Shown: positions 1 to 10,499, counted from the first letter of the stretch. The stretch is DNA of 64,000 nt from Tretioscincus oriximinensis (GCA_022410635.1 JAJVDF010000123.1:924710-988709), one strand, 5' to 3'. Notes: generated by a model not told the origin, from the letters alone. Numbers and translations are program-made.

Positions 1-532
1 TCCTCTACCATCGCCGAATCTTCGGTGAGCAGAGGGACCAGGGATGCTGGCCGCTGTGGTTGCACAGCCACGTGGGGGCATTCACCGCCAAGAGGGAAGC
101 CGCGGGTGGAACCGATTCCCTGGGACATCTGGGCGACATCGCAAGGAGCAAGTGTCCGGGCTCTNGGCAGCGTGGGGTGACCTCAGCCCGGTCCAGGGAG
201 CCCCAAGGCCAGGAGATGCCACTCGCTTTTCTTCTCAGGCTCCAGAGGCCGTGCCATGCCCACTTAGCCGGAAGGCGGTGGCTAAGACATGCCACCTGCT
301 TGCTGTTTCCGGAGAGGACCTGAGCTCTTCANAGCCTGGTCTCCTTTCCTCAGCTGAGAACGATTTGCCTGCAGATGGTTTTCTGATGAGTATTCTCCCG
401 TGTCTGATTCAGAAAGGAAATCTTTTGCAAGGATTTGACCTCTCTGCTGTTTAAACCTGAAGAATTTCCACACATGTTGTCAAAATTGTTTGCAACCTTG
501 AATCTGTAGCCTACGTTTCTAGTTCCACCGGA

Positions 533-1083
533 GTGGGATGCTCAGTACAAGGACCTTTTGTTGTCACACCTCTGCCCTTGCAACCTATTCCTCCTCTGCC
601 TATTCCGGTTAAGGAGATGTTGGACAGAGAGTGTCAAACTCCAGGCAAGGCCCCGGCACTTCTCCCCAAACTGTTTGATGTGGATCTGGGCCAGACCGGG
701 GGGGGGGGGGCTTTCACAGATGCTGATGTGATAGTGCTTTAGTCCCACAGTACTGCTCCTAAGGCAGGCAACACTCCTCTGAAGGATTTGGACAGGAATA
801 TGGATGCCTTTCTGAAATGCGAGTTTGAAGGGCTGTTGCTTTGGGCAAGCTGCTGTTTGGTACAGAGAAGATTAAGGAGATTCTTATTGAGCCTGTGGCT
901 AAGAAAGCTTTGACCCCTGGATCTNGGAGTAAAGGTCAGCGCTCTCAGTCTTCTAGAAGGTGTTATGGCCCTTATAGGCATTACTTCTCAGCCAATAGGA
1001 ATCCGCCCTTTCGATCCCGGGGACAGGGGAAGTCTTTCCACCAGAAGAGAGGCAATACCTCCCAGCAGTATGGCAAGTACTGA
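533..1083 (+). pseudogene. DIRS Gag-like region, fragment
   Basis: Two reading frames cover this part: a proline-rich stretch (533-742) and, from 841, a piece ending in a basic S/R/G/Q-rich tail (RSRGQGKSFHQKRG near 1010-1055). A basic tail just before the RT frame is usual for the first ORF of DIRS elements. A run of ten G at about 699-708 probably accounts for one frame break. Residues are too diverged for a domain call; the assignment rests mainly on position upstream of the RT. Sequence 1-530 may be more of the same ORF or the 5' region, and I see no firm homology in it. Confidence 0.5.
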
Positions 1084-2460
1084 GGCCTCAAGCCCCCTGG
1101 CCCCTGTTGGAGGTAGACACATGGCGTTCGCTTCTCGTTGGGCTGCCTCCCGCGTTCCCCCTTGGGTGTTTCAGGTCGTCTCGGAGGGGTATAGGGTAGA
1201 CCTGGACTCCCTTCCGCCTCACAGGTTTGACCAGTCCCTTCCGGCCTCTGCCTCCAGTGATAGGCATCTTGCCCTTCACACGGTCCTCAAGGATTTGTTC
1301 CAGCAGAGGGCCATTGAGCCAGTTCCAGTCTCAGAATGGGGTCAGGGCATTTTTTCTCAACTCTTTGTAGTCAAGAAATGGACTGGTGGCCTTCATCCTG
1401 TCATAAACATGAGATTTGTTAATCTTTTTGTCAGGTACCGGAGATTTAAGATGGAAACTTTATCAGTGGTAAAGGCAGCTTTCCCTCTTTGGACTTGGAA
1501 AGTGCCTACTTGCATGTCCCCATCCATCTGGATTCCAGGCGTTATCTCTGCTTCGCCCTGGGAGGGGCGTAATTCCAGTGANCCATGTTAGCTTTTGACT
1601 TGGCTAACTCACCAAGGGTATTTACTAAACTGATTTCAGCCCTCACAGCCGTTTTCTGGGCCCAGGGCTTCAAGTACCTGGACAATTTATTGGTGGTCTC
1701 CCCATCTCTTTCTTAAGCTAGGGCAGATGTGGCAGAGGTTTTTCACTGCTTCCAGTACCATGGTTTCCTGGTAAACTATAAGAAGAGCTCTCTGGATCCC
1801 TCTCAGCCCATCGTCCACCTAGAGGCACTGCTNGGTTCTCATCGAGGCAGCATGTCTTTGGACCACGCCAGGGTCAAAAAGATCATTGCCTTGGTGTCCA
1901 AAGCATTGAAAGCTCCTCTTGTCTCACTTCATGACACCACTGTCCTGCTCAGCAATATGGTGTCAACTTATGAGATTGTCTCTTGGGCCAGGTTTCACTC
2001 CAGGCCTCTCCAATGGTGTCTTCTCCCTCATTGGATGCTGCGTCTTCTGCAGAATGTGAAGGCCTCACTGAGATGGTGGCATTCTTCGATCTACCTNCAG
2101 GGGAGCTTGCCTCTCCTCCTTTACCTGTGGTTTGCACCACGGACGCTAATGCTACAGATTGGGGAGCTCATTGTGGAGGTCTGATGATTCAGGTTCTCTG
2201 GATTCTGGGAGAGGCCAGCTGCTCTTCAAATTGGTGGGAACTTCAGACCATTTTCCTGGCCCTGATAGCCTTTCAGGACCTACTGTAGGGATGCCATGTC
2301 TTGATCCTGACTGACAACACCACAGCTCAGGCCCATGTCAGTAGGCAGGGAGGCACTCGGTCCTGGTCCCTCATGGCNCTTTCACCTTTGATTTTCTCCT
2401 GGGCAGAGCGCCATGTCTAATCCATCTCCGCTNTTTATATACAGGGCTCCAAGAAAGTCA
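1080..2460 (+). pseudogene. DIRS reverse transcriptase and RNase H, disrupted
   Basis: The RT begins with a VGGR block (near 1108) followed by W..., GY and PPHRF. It continues through a KDLFQQRAIEPVP stretch, the SQLFVVKKWTGGLHPVINMR block (about 1355-1413) and YRRFKMETL (about 1435-1463). All match the DIRS/Ngaro type of RT. After breaks near 1590-1730 the thumb reappears as GFLVNYKKSSLDPSQPIVHL (1750-1830). RNase H follows from about 2137 (TTDANATDWGAHCGG) and about 2310 (LTDNTTAQAHVSRQGGTRSW), with a WAERH near 2402. At least three frame changes and several stops make it non-functional. It would have copied the element RNA into DNA. Confidence 0.8.
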
Positions 2461-3934
2461 TCACCGACACACTCAGCAGACAGCGGGTCCCGCCAGCGGA
2501 ATGGGCTCTGCACCCATCGCTCTTTGACACGTTGGTGTCCAGGTGCGGGATTCCGGTGATGGACCTCTTCGCTACAGCCTCCAAGGCCTAGGTCCCAAGG
2601 TTTCTGGCATGCTACAGGGATCCTCAGGCCGAGGGGATCGATGCCCTGTCGCACCCATGGTCTGCTCTACACCTTCCCACCAATTCTGCTTTTGACGAGG
2701 TTTCTGACCAGGGCCAGAGACTCCAGCTCCTACATTATTCTCGTCACACCCTTTTGGCCGAGGAGACCCTGTTTTTTCCCTCATCGGCCTTCTGGTGGTC
2801 GATAGGCCCTATCATCTACCTTGCAGACAGGACCAGTTGCTTCAGGGGACCGTCTGGCATCCCAACGTGTGTTGGTTACATCTGACTGCTTGGCTGCTCA
2901 GAGGAGGTAACTTCACAGACAATGGGTGCCGGATGATGCCATTGCCACTATGGTGGCCAACAAGAGGCCATCTACCCTCAAGACATACTCTTAATACTTG
3001 GAGGGTTTTCTGTTCTTGGGCACAGGAACAGCGCATTGATCCCTTCAAGGCCTTGCCAGAGCAGGTTCTGGTATTCCTTCAGCGGGAGGTGGCCATGGTT
3101 TGGTCCAGCAATCTTCGATGTCATGTGGCAGCAGTTGCCGTGATGTTGGATATCTCCAATGACTCACCTTTGGCCTCTAACAGACTGATCTAGAAACTGT
3201 TGGCAGAGGTCAAGTCCAAGGAGTCCCTCCGGTTCACAAGGTCCCTTCTTGGAAGCTGCACACATTCCTCCGGGCTTTGACTGCTGTGCCATTTGAGCTT
3301 CTGTCTCAGGNTTCACTGATGTATCTGACTTATAAGACTGTTTTCTTGGTCACAGTCACAACCACGCGGCGGGTATCAGAACTTTTGGCTTTGTGTACAC
3401 ACCTGCAGTATTTAAAAAAGACTCAGGGGTCTCTTGTTTTGTGCACTAATCCTTTATTTAAACCAAAGGTTAACTCTTAAATTCTATGTGCAGCAGGAAA
3501 TCCACCTGCCTTCATTCTGCCCTAATCCGATGGCGCTGCTGGAGCACTACTGACACACGCTGGACATTAAGAGGGCAGTGCTTGCTTATGTTAGGGCTAC
3601 GGCCAGTATTAGGAAAACAGAGTCTCTGTTTGTTTTGTTCCATCCCTTTAAGAAAGGCCCAGCCAAGCCTTGGACTATTGCGTCCTGGCTACTCAATGTT
3701 ATTTAGTTGTGTTACCGGCTGTTACATAAACCACTGCCTGTAGGGATCTTGACACACTCCACTTGTTCAGCCTCAGCTGCCTTCTCCAGTCGAGCCGCTG
3801 TAGAGGAAATCTATGCAGCAGCAATCTGGAGTGCGCCATCCACATTTGTAAGACATAAGTTAGATGCCTTTGCTCCAGGTAACAATGTGAANGGGAGAAG
3901 GATTCTCCAGCAGATTTCGGAGGATAGTCCCTAG
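2461..3934 (+). pseudogene. DIRS linker and tyrosine recombinase, disrupted
   Basis: Sequence 2461-2790 encodes the segment that follows RNase H in DIRS elements (GSKKVITDTLSRQRVPPAEW, then VMDLFATASKA). The recombinase spans about 2795-3934. Its N-terminal SAM-like part contains HTLNTWRVFCSWAQEQRIDP (about 2980-3040). The catalytic core shows FLVTVTTTRRVSELLALC (about 3331-3396), whose RR corresponds to the box I arginine, and a C-terminal EEIYAAAIWSAPSTFVRHKLDAF (about 3806-3874). The tyrosine expected right after the RH pair is not seen. Stops near 3193 and 3480 and a frame change near 3700 show it is a pseudogene. Tyrosine recombinases of DIRS elements integrate a circular intermediate without a target duplication. 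Confidence 0.75.
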
Positions 3935-3979
3935 TCCCTCGCTCAGGGNATCTATACTTTGGTACATCCCACTGTTAAT

Positions 3980-4413
3980 GGCATGGGCTACCTCCTAGAT
4001 CCAGGNAAAGGAACATCCCAGTATCACACTTACCTGTGGGGTGGTGTTCCTGGATCTAGGAGGTCGGTCATGCCTACCCTCCCATTGGACTAGGGACAGA
4101 AGTGATGTCTCTTGACCAGGGTCAAGTTCAGATTGTACTGGGCCCGCATTTCTTGCTTTCTACTTGTTATTTCCTTGTTTGTGGAAGTGAATAAACTGTT
4201 TTTGGTNCGGGCTACCGGTGTCTGTGTTGGTTCCTCATTTGGTGCTTCAGAAGGGCTGATTATACACTGCCTGGAGTTGAACTTATATTTCTCTCCTAAG
4301 GCGGGACTTCTGTCACTGCAGCTGTGAACAAACCCACTATTAAAGGCATGACCTACCTCCTAGATCCAGGAACACCACCCCACAGGTAAGTGTGACATTG
4401 GNGGGGTTCCTTT
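3980..4413. repeat. DIRS right-end inverted-repeat block
   Basis: The segment 4007-4074 and the segment 4345-4413 are reverse complements of each other over about 65 bases with few mismatches. In addition 3980-4005 repeats the start of the 4345 arm in direct orientation, so 3980-4074 is itself an imperfect palindrome (ctacctcctagatccagg against cctggatctaggagg). In DIRS elements an internal complementary region next to the right terminal repeat templates joining of the two ends into a circle; this arrangement fits. Assignment of each arm as complementary region or terminal repeat is inference, because the left end lies outside the window. Confidence 0.75.
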
Positions 4414-4425
4414 TTCTACCTTTTT

Positions 4426-5400
4426 CTTGTTAGTCTCTAAAGTGTCAAAAGACTACAAAAACACAGCCTCCCTCTAACAAGAATCAAACTCAGAGAGTAA
4501 CTAGAAAAAAATACATATATAATGCATATAACAACTCACTGATGTTTGTGTATGAGCATACAAAATATATATGAATGACACTGTAAGGGAGTAGATTTAG
4601 ATTAGATATCAGAAAAAAACTTTCTAACAGTCAGGGTGATAAACCAGTGGAACAGTTTGTCACAGGGGGTGGTGAGTTCGCCTTCCCTGGAAGTCTTCAA
4701 ACAGAGACTGGACAGTCATCTGTCTGGGATGGTTTAGTGAATCCTGCATCGAGCAGGGGGTTGGACCTGATGACTCTGGAGGTCCCTTCCAACTCTATGA
4801 TTCTATGATATATAAACTCAGTAATCTCTTAACTGAAGAACTCAGAGCTAGCTGAAATGCTTTTCACGCATATGTGAACCAATGTGAAATGTACAACTGA
4901 AACATATATCATAATGGTTGTTCATCACGTTCCTAGTTCTGGCGTTGCTGATCTGATGATTCAGCCAGCTATGTGATCTTCAGTTACGGGATTTGCTACT
5001 ATCTACTATCTTTATGCTTGGACTCAAGGTCATTGTAGGATTCAACCTTTGAGCATCGAAGTTGGAGAGGAGAACTCCCATGTCTGATTCAGAAGAGGAA
5101 AGAGAGACTATTCTTTATGCCAAGAGACTATTCTTTATGAAACCTGTCATGTTATCATGACTCCCTAGAGACTCCTCTGATCATATCACTCTGAGTGTTG
5201 CTTCACTATTTCGCTTGCCGTTTTTGTATGCTCATATACGAGCATTAGTGAGTTGGTATATGCATTATATACGTATTATATGGGTATTTTTGTCTATATG
5301 GACTTTTTCCATATTCTAGTTACTCTCTGAGGTTGATTCTTGTTAGAGGGAGGCATGGTGTGTTTTTGTAGTCTTTTAACTTTTGATATCCTTTACCAAT
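4426..5400. mobile_element. Foldback element with long terminal inverted repeats
   Basis: The left arm (about 4426-4580) and right arm (about 5215-5400) are reverse complements with modest divergence. Shared blocks include ttgttagtctctaaa, a block with agactacaaaaacacag, cctccctctaacaagaatca, ctcagagagtaactag and gtatgagcatacaaaa. The interior of about 630 bp holds a CR1 3' end (4613-4812) and sequence with no coding similarity. No transposase is seen, so this is a non-autonomous element, or two inverted copies of one repeat. It abuts the DIRS right end, leaving only about a dozen bases between them. Confidence 0.6.
4613..4812 (+). mobile_element. CR1 LINE, 3' end
   Basis: The text matches a CR1 3' end: ggtgataaaccagtggaaca, then gtcacagggggtggtgag, ttggacctgatgactctgga, and a terminal repeat of the octamer type attctatg (actctatgattctatgat). 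CR1 copies are usually 5'-truncated and end in such octamers rather than poly(A). It lies inside the foldback element. Confidence 0.85.
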
Positions 5401-5420
5401 TAGTCTCTAAATTGCTACAA

Positions 5421-5777
5421 CAAGAAGAATCTGGTTTTTATACCCTGCCCTTCACACCCAAAGGGACTCAGAGCAACTTACTAGGTTAATTTTCACCCGA
5501 AGGTTTCCATCTATTCTATCTTCTCTACCAGGTTAATTATGATAGTTATTTATCTAGTTGAAATGTAGATTGCAAATCTACTTTCTTTCAAATAGCTGAG
5601 TTTGCTAGAGCTGAAGGTCAATAGACCTTCGGGTATAGGGCGGGGTATAAGTATAAATAAAATAAATAAATAAATAAATAAATAGTGGGGGCACATCCCT
5701 CTCGGTGTCCGACACAGGCCTTGAAATCGAATTGCTCAGTTGAAAGGCCAGCTCTTAGCGACTGCACTATTTGTGCC
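5421..5777 (-). mobile_element. tRNA-derived SINE family A, with an L2-type tail inserted in it
   Basis: This is a minus-strand copy of the SINE seen complete at 13298-13605. It starts with the tail (agaagaatctggtttttat), contains the conserved ctttcaaatagctgag body, and ends at the tRNA-like head (gactgcactatttgtgcc). About 65 bp at 5619-5685 do not belong: accttcgggtatagggcggg followed by an (ataa) run. This is an extreme 3' end of an L2-type LINE or SINE B, flanked by a short caatag/aaatag match that may be a target duplication. Confidence 0.75.
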
Positions 5778-6095
5778 TTCAAGACCCTCTTGCTACACTG
5801 CTTGTAAGGAAAATGTTGGATGCCCAGGATTTCTATTGTTCAATATTCTTTCAAATTCCCAAGTTGTTTCACATGAATGCTAACATCTTTTTGGAACATC
5901 AAGCTCTGTACATTGCTCTCATTCATATTTTGAATTTTGCTTTTATTAACAATATAACCTGTGAATTCATTTATATGCAAATTATTAGCACAAGTCAAGT
6001 GTCTTGACACATTTCAATAACGATTAATCATTTTAAAAGGTGGCATTATGTAAAAGCTGAACCTTTCACTGAGGTTACCTGTGCTGTCTCTACAG

Positions 6096-6185
6096 ATAGC
6101 AACAGGTGTGACAAGCAGCCAGCCTATAAAACTGGTCCAGGTCCCGCAGACCACCACCTATATCCCAACTACTCAACCCACAATT
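6096..6185 (+). CDS. Penultimate coding exon of an unidentified plus-strand gene
   Basis: A 90-base, phase-0 exon of 30 codons, preceded by a pyrimidine tract and CTACAG and followed by GTAAGTAG. It encodes IATGVTSSQPIKLVQVPQ then TTTYIPTTQPTI: low in charge, rich in T, Q, P, I and V, like the activation or scaffold segments of nuclear regulators. It joins in frame to the exon at 7182. No folded domain is visible. In other amniotes the gene lying tail to tail with EYA2 is ZMYND8, but the human ZMYND8 C-terminus I know (ending LDTFWD) does not match. It could therefore be an alternative ZMYND8 terminus or a different gene. Coding status is well supported by splice sites and phase; identity is open. 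Confidence 0.8.
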
Positions 6186-6654
6186 GTAAGTAGTGTTGAA
6201 ACAGTTAATTATCTATTTGGGGTTGCTGGGTTTTCTATTGTGTTATCAGACTATGAATTCACTGGTCACAATTCTTTCCATAGTGCAAAATACCTTCTTT
6301 TGCCGTATAACATTTTCATCTCTCTCTGTCATGTAAAATCATAGTGTAATCAGTATTTAAATGTTAGCCAAGCATTTTCACATAAGTATGGTTATGTTGA
6401 GTGGAAATATCACCAGAAACAGATTATCCTCTGTCCTTTGCAAGCAAGGTTAATTAAGTTCGAGGTCACATGTAGCAAAGCAAGCAATGGAATATTGTAT
6501 TCTCATTGAAATTCTCCACTGAAGTCCCATCAGAAGAGTTAGGATAAGCAAGGGAAAGCAATTTTTCACCCAGTAGTGTCATCAGTTTTTGTACTGGAAC
6601 GTATTCCCACCTGGGGCCTGCGGAAATGGGAGGAAAAGGATATTAAAAGTGAAT

Positions 6655-6737
6655 AATTATTATTNTTGTTGTTGTTGTTGTTATTGTTGTTGTTGTTATT
6701 TATTATTGTTGTTATTTATTATTGTTGTTATTTATTG

Positions 6738-6806
<69 letters not shown>

Positions 6807-6811
6807 TATTA
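6655..6811. repeat. Compound microsatellite (ttg)n / (tta)n
   Basis: About 155 bases of ttg and tta/ttat units: a ttg-rich half followed by a long tta run with one atc interruption. It lies in the intron between the two coding exons of the plus-strand gene. Confidence 0.97.
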
Positions 6812-7181
6812 GATTCCAACACGACATGCTAATTCAAAATGAGGCCTGACATGGGGTCCAATTTGGATCTAAGGATCCAACCACCTAAATATATTCTAGC
6901 AAGCATGGCTCTGTTGCCTAACACGAGTGATAACAGTTGTCCTGTTTATCTGCTCAGGAGCTCCAGTCTGCATATTGCATTTGATCAAAAGGGTATCTGT
7001 TACTCTAATAAAACATATAATTGCGCCATGAAGATTAACAAAAAACAGAAATAGCTGATAGTACAATATGTGTATTGCTATGCGCGTGCCCATGCATGAG
7101 AAGGCTATTTGGAGGTCCCTTGATCACGAGTTCTTGTGGCAACCTTTGGTCTCTGACATGCATTTTACTTTCTTTCCACAG

Positions 7182-7283
7182 ACCATTCCTGTAGTAGTAA
7201 GCCCTACAGCTGGGACTGTAGCAGTGCGAACAGGAGTTCAGTATGTCCAGACAACAATGCCTGTCCAAGTACGGAGAGTTTAA
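7182..7283 (+). CDS. Last coding exon of the unidentified plus-strand gene
   Basis: The exon follows an acceptor (ttactttctttccacag) and encodes TIPVVVSPTAGTVAV, then RTGVQYVQTTMPVQVRRV, ending in a TAA at 7281-7283. It is phase 0, so it continues directly from the 30-codon exon ending at 6185 across a 996-base intron. The T/V/Q/P-rich composition continues through the exon and the protein ends in a small basic tail (RRV). No catalytic or binding motif is visible. The lysine-poor, hydrophobic-polar pattern resembles activation domains of transcription regulators, which is inference only. Confidence 0.82.
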   Translation, partial: TIPVVVSPTAGTVAVRTGVQYVQTTMPVQVRRV

Positions 7284-8580
7284 CGGCAAAAAAAAAGGAA
7301 ATCCAGACTCTGCGGTTGGAGTAAATAGTTTCTCTAATGTGAAAATAAAAGAATCCTCACAGTTCTTTGGATTAATCTCAAAGGTTCAGACTTTCAGCTT
7401 TGTACACGTGTACAAAGCCTTTAGCAACACTACATTTATGTAAAGCATTAGCTCTGGCTTTAAAAAGCCCAAGAACTGATAAGGTTCTTACTTCATTTGT
7501 AAATGATGTACAATTTGTGGATGCCATCTCCTTTTTATATTTGTATTGACTTCAAAATACAAGGAGTGTTTGAAATTGGTGAGAGACTCAGACTTGCCAC
7601 AAGCACCACCNTGAGATACGGCTTTCGGGGAACAGAAGTTGCACATGGCAGCATCCTTCCTCTTTTAAGATTTAAAAGCAAGACGACGGAACCACTTGCC
7701 TTGCCTTTGGAAGTAGAAACCGTGCCGCATGTGCAGCTGATGCTGGAACTGACGGTTCTGGATGGATTAAGTGAAAGCTTTCCAGTCTTTCGGCCTCAAG
7801 TACATTAAAAGACATATTTTGCTTTGTGTATTTAAATGAGATTGTTTACAGAGAAAGAGGCTAAATTTCATTTATGCTAAGAGAAGGTAGGAAGCTTTAT
7901 AGTACTTGATCTTACACTATCTGACCAATAATTCCAGAGGGGTAGAAGTGGACGGGGGTGGGTCATGCTGTGCCGGCCTCCTACTTCACGGTGATTTTAG
8001 TCGTGTTGCTTTAATCAAAGAATGTCCAAAGGACCTTGAAAGGGAACAAGAACTAGAATTGGTGAGGACCTTCCAGGAAAACGGAGGGCAGCGTACATTG
8101 ATGCTGGGCTAGAGCATGTATTACAGAATTTTTATGTTTTTATGTAAGCATGAAACAGTACAGTATGAGAGAGAAGGTATCCCATGAAAACACTGTCTGT
8201 TACATTTATACGGTAGTACCCATTTTGTATGTGGTGTAAAACAACCGCGTTGAACAAAGCAAGATGATGTATGTATATGAGAAAACTAATTGTATGATAT
8301 CATTCCAGTACATTTTGTTGTACATTTTAGTCACATTGATTTCTCTCATTGTTTATAAAGGACGCAGTTTGTACAGTCTCCAGCTAGTACACACATTAGT
8401 GGAAAGAAGAAGGAAAAATAGAAGGGAAAAAATCAGGAACAGAAATATTTGTGAATTGCATTGTGTCAAAGATAGCCTAGCTGGCCTTATTTGTGAAGCA
8501 TAATTGCTTTTAGCATATGGAAGTATTTTTTCACATTTTCTTTGTATAAAATTTGTATTAAACTAAATATCTTTTTTGAT
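7284..8580 (+). other. Probable 3' UTR of the plus-strand gene
   Basis: After the TAA the sequence has no interspersed repeat for about 1.3 kb and no sustained reading frame, and it is AT-rich toward the end. Possible poly(A) signals are AATAAA at 7344-7349 (very close to the stop, giving a short form) and ATTAAA at 8557-8562, followed by a T-rich stretch. The absence of repeats, against the repeat-dense flanks, suggests an exon under constraint. The exact cleavage site cannot be read. Confidence 0.55.
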
Positions 8581-9734
8581 TATTGTGTTTCTTTGAGACT
8601 ATATATAGATGATATATTCTGTAATTTAAGATGCCCCTTTTCTACCGAGAGACCTCTTCTCCTCCCCTTTTTTTATAGTGTCACAAATTAGCCATTGTGT
8701 TTTATTATTACAATTTGGAAAGAAAACATTTTGGACTGTAGAAAATTATATGAGACCTCCATTTCAACCTTCCCTGACCTTTTGCCTTCTTTTGAATCTT
8801 TTCTAATTTTATTGTACTGCTTTTGAGATATTACCAACACATGTATGCACGATTTTATTACATGTTGTGCTATTTCCTTCTGCAATTTCATCACAATATT
8901 GGGATTTTATTTTCAATACAATTTATTTTTCCTAATGTACTATCGGTCTTTATTACAGCAGATACATATAGGTTGATGCTTCCATTATTCGATTAACATT
9001 TTGTCCCTGTTCAATCAGTTATCCAATAACATCTAGAATGCTCCAGATTAACTGCCCCAGTTTTATGACTGCTACTTGAGGAGAAAGTGTTTTTAATTGC
9101 AAGATTCTACAGTAGCGTTCTTATCTCTTATTTGCAATTCTTTAGAATAAGACTTTAACCATATTAATTTTAATCTATTAAGAGATGTATTACAGGATTT
9201 CAATCTGAAAGTTTTAAAAGACTTCTGGTAACCAGTTTCTTGATTATGTTTTAATTTCAGAGTAAATTAATCTGGGTTTTTTTTTTCAGAAGGAAAATTA
9301 CATGGAAACCAAAATCCCCATGCAAAGTACTGTTACGAAATTATACTTTTATTGATAGACATGGGACACAATCCTACCAGTTTCGCTTATTTTCTTAGCA
9401 GTTTCTCAGCCTTCTACAAAGGCTCCAAGGTTTGATAGTTGGAAGCCTTTCACTGAAGTTGTTTCATTTATGTCTCCTAAGTTGTCACAAAAATAAAGTC
9501 ATGAAAGATTTTGATTCATCTTCCAGAGACAAGAGTCAGGCTCCCAAGTCCATTAAGTTAACTCTTGGATGAAATTCCATTCTGTTGAAATAGAGAAGGC
9601 CATAATCTGAGCTCATCTGGATGTACCTCTGTTGCCTGAAGTGCTGACAGTAATGTTAACCTCTAGCTACTATAGGTCTGCAAATTGTGCCCCTTTTTGG
9701 ATAAAAGTAGTGTGGCTGCAGTACCCCCCCCCCC
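8581..9734. other. Intergenic, AT-rich, no feature seen
   Basis: Low-complexity AT-rich DNA past the likely end of the plus-strand gene. An AATAAA at about 9492 is isolated. No coding similarity, no recognisable repeat and no RNA gene was seen. It ends in a run of C at 9724-9739. Confidence 0.6.
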
Positions 9735-9739
9735 CCCCC

Positions 9740-9920
9740 GGGGTTGGAATGACGGGCAGAATTGAAAATGGGTAAAGGTTTTGCCTTCTGCTTGAGAGAC
9801 ACTATGTGCAATTTGTGGGCCCCTATGTGAGCCAAGGTGCTGGATTTAGGTGGGCTGTAGCCTGAGTCAGTAGGGCTCCTTTCATGTGCTTAGGCACAGT
9901 AATCCATGCTCTGGCAATTT
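9740..9920 (+). mobile_element. CR1 LINE 3' end, old fragment
   Basis: The series aaaggttttgccttctgc, tgtgggcccctatgtgag and cagtagggctcctttcatgt parallels the 3' end of the clearer CR1 copies at 27740 and 63000, including the tgggcccctgt block near 63507. The homopolymer C run directly upstream is unusual. It is diverged, so the limits are approximate. Confidence 0.65.
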
Positions 9921-10499
9921 CCTAATTGGACTGTTTCATCCCAGTTTTAATGGAGTCAATTTGGGATAGAAATCAGTCATGGTAATAAAACCATGAATAA
10001 TTCCATTCCAAACGTCTAAAAAAGCCATTCCTGCCATGTGGGTCTGCCCATGTATTAAGGAGATGCCAAGGCTATGCATCTGTTACTAATTTCAGGCCTC
10101 TCCTCGCATTAATAGGAAAGGCGGCAGACCTACCACTGCCTGATGTTGCTGAACACACTCCACAATCCCTTCATGTTGGCTGAGCCAATGAAATGCGCAA
10201 TTCAGCCTTTGTTGAGCCGAATGCTAAGTATCCATGGGAGAAAGAACTGTTACCCTGCAGTGAATTCTTCTCGATGGCCTTTTAAATGGCTTCTCAAAAG
10301 CTGGTGGCACTACTACTAAGCTTTTATAACAGTGTGTGCTCAGCTGGTGGCAGCTTCTCTGGCATTGCCTCTGAGTGGGGAGAAGCAAGCATTACTGTAG
10401 CCTAAGAAGGATATCTGTATTGCATTTTTTCATTCCACCTATTTGCTAAAGCCTCGAGAAGCCCCCTGTGCTCTGTCCTTCCAGGGAGGTTGAGCGGTC
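9921..10499. other. Intergenic, no feature seen
   Basis: Unique-looking sequence with no long reading frame and no recognisable repeat. A slightly GC-richer part near 10100-10500 has no coding signal. Confidence 0.5.

Larger units (their letters stand above)
1..4413 (+). mobile_element. DIRS-like tyrosine-recombinase retrotransposon, degraded, left end outside window
   Basis: Read left to right, the segment shows a Gag-like basic tail, a reverse transcriptase, an RNase H, and a tyrosine recombinase instead of a DDE integrase. That order, with no long direct repeats, is typical of the DIRS order. The coding parts are broken by stops and frameshifts, so this is a dead copy. An AATAAA at 4190-4195 sits after the last coding similarity. 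The right end carries an inverted-repeat block (3980-4074 against 4345-4413) like the internal complementary region and inverted terminal repeat of DIRS elements. DIRS elements are common in lizards and absent from mammals and birds, which supports a squamate source. The class is well supported; the exact left boundary is not visible. Confidence 0.85.

Noticed and set aside
6589..6849. Frame rich in leucine and cysteine
   Set aside because: It is the translation of a ttg/tta microsatellite.
6096..7283. Calling the plus-strand exons ZMYND8
   Set aside because: Synteny favours it, but the C-terminus does not match the ZMYND8 end I know, so no symbol was given.
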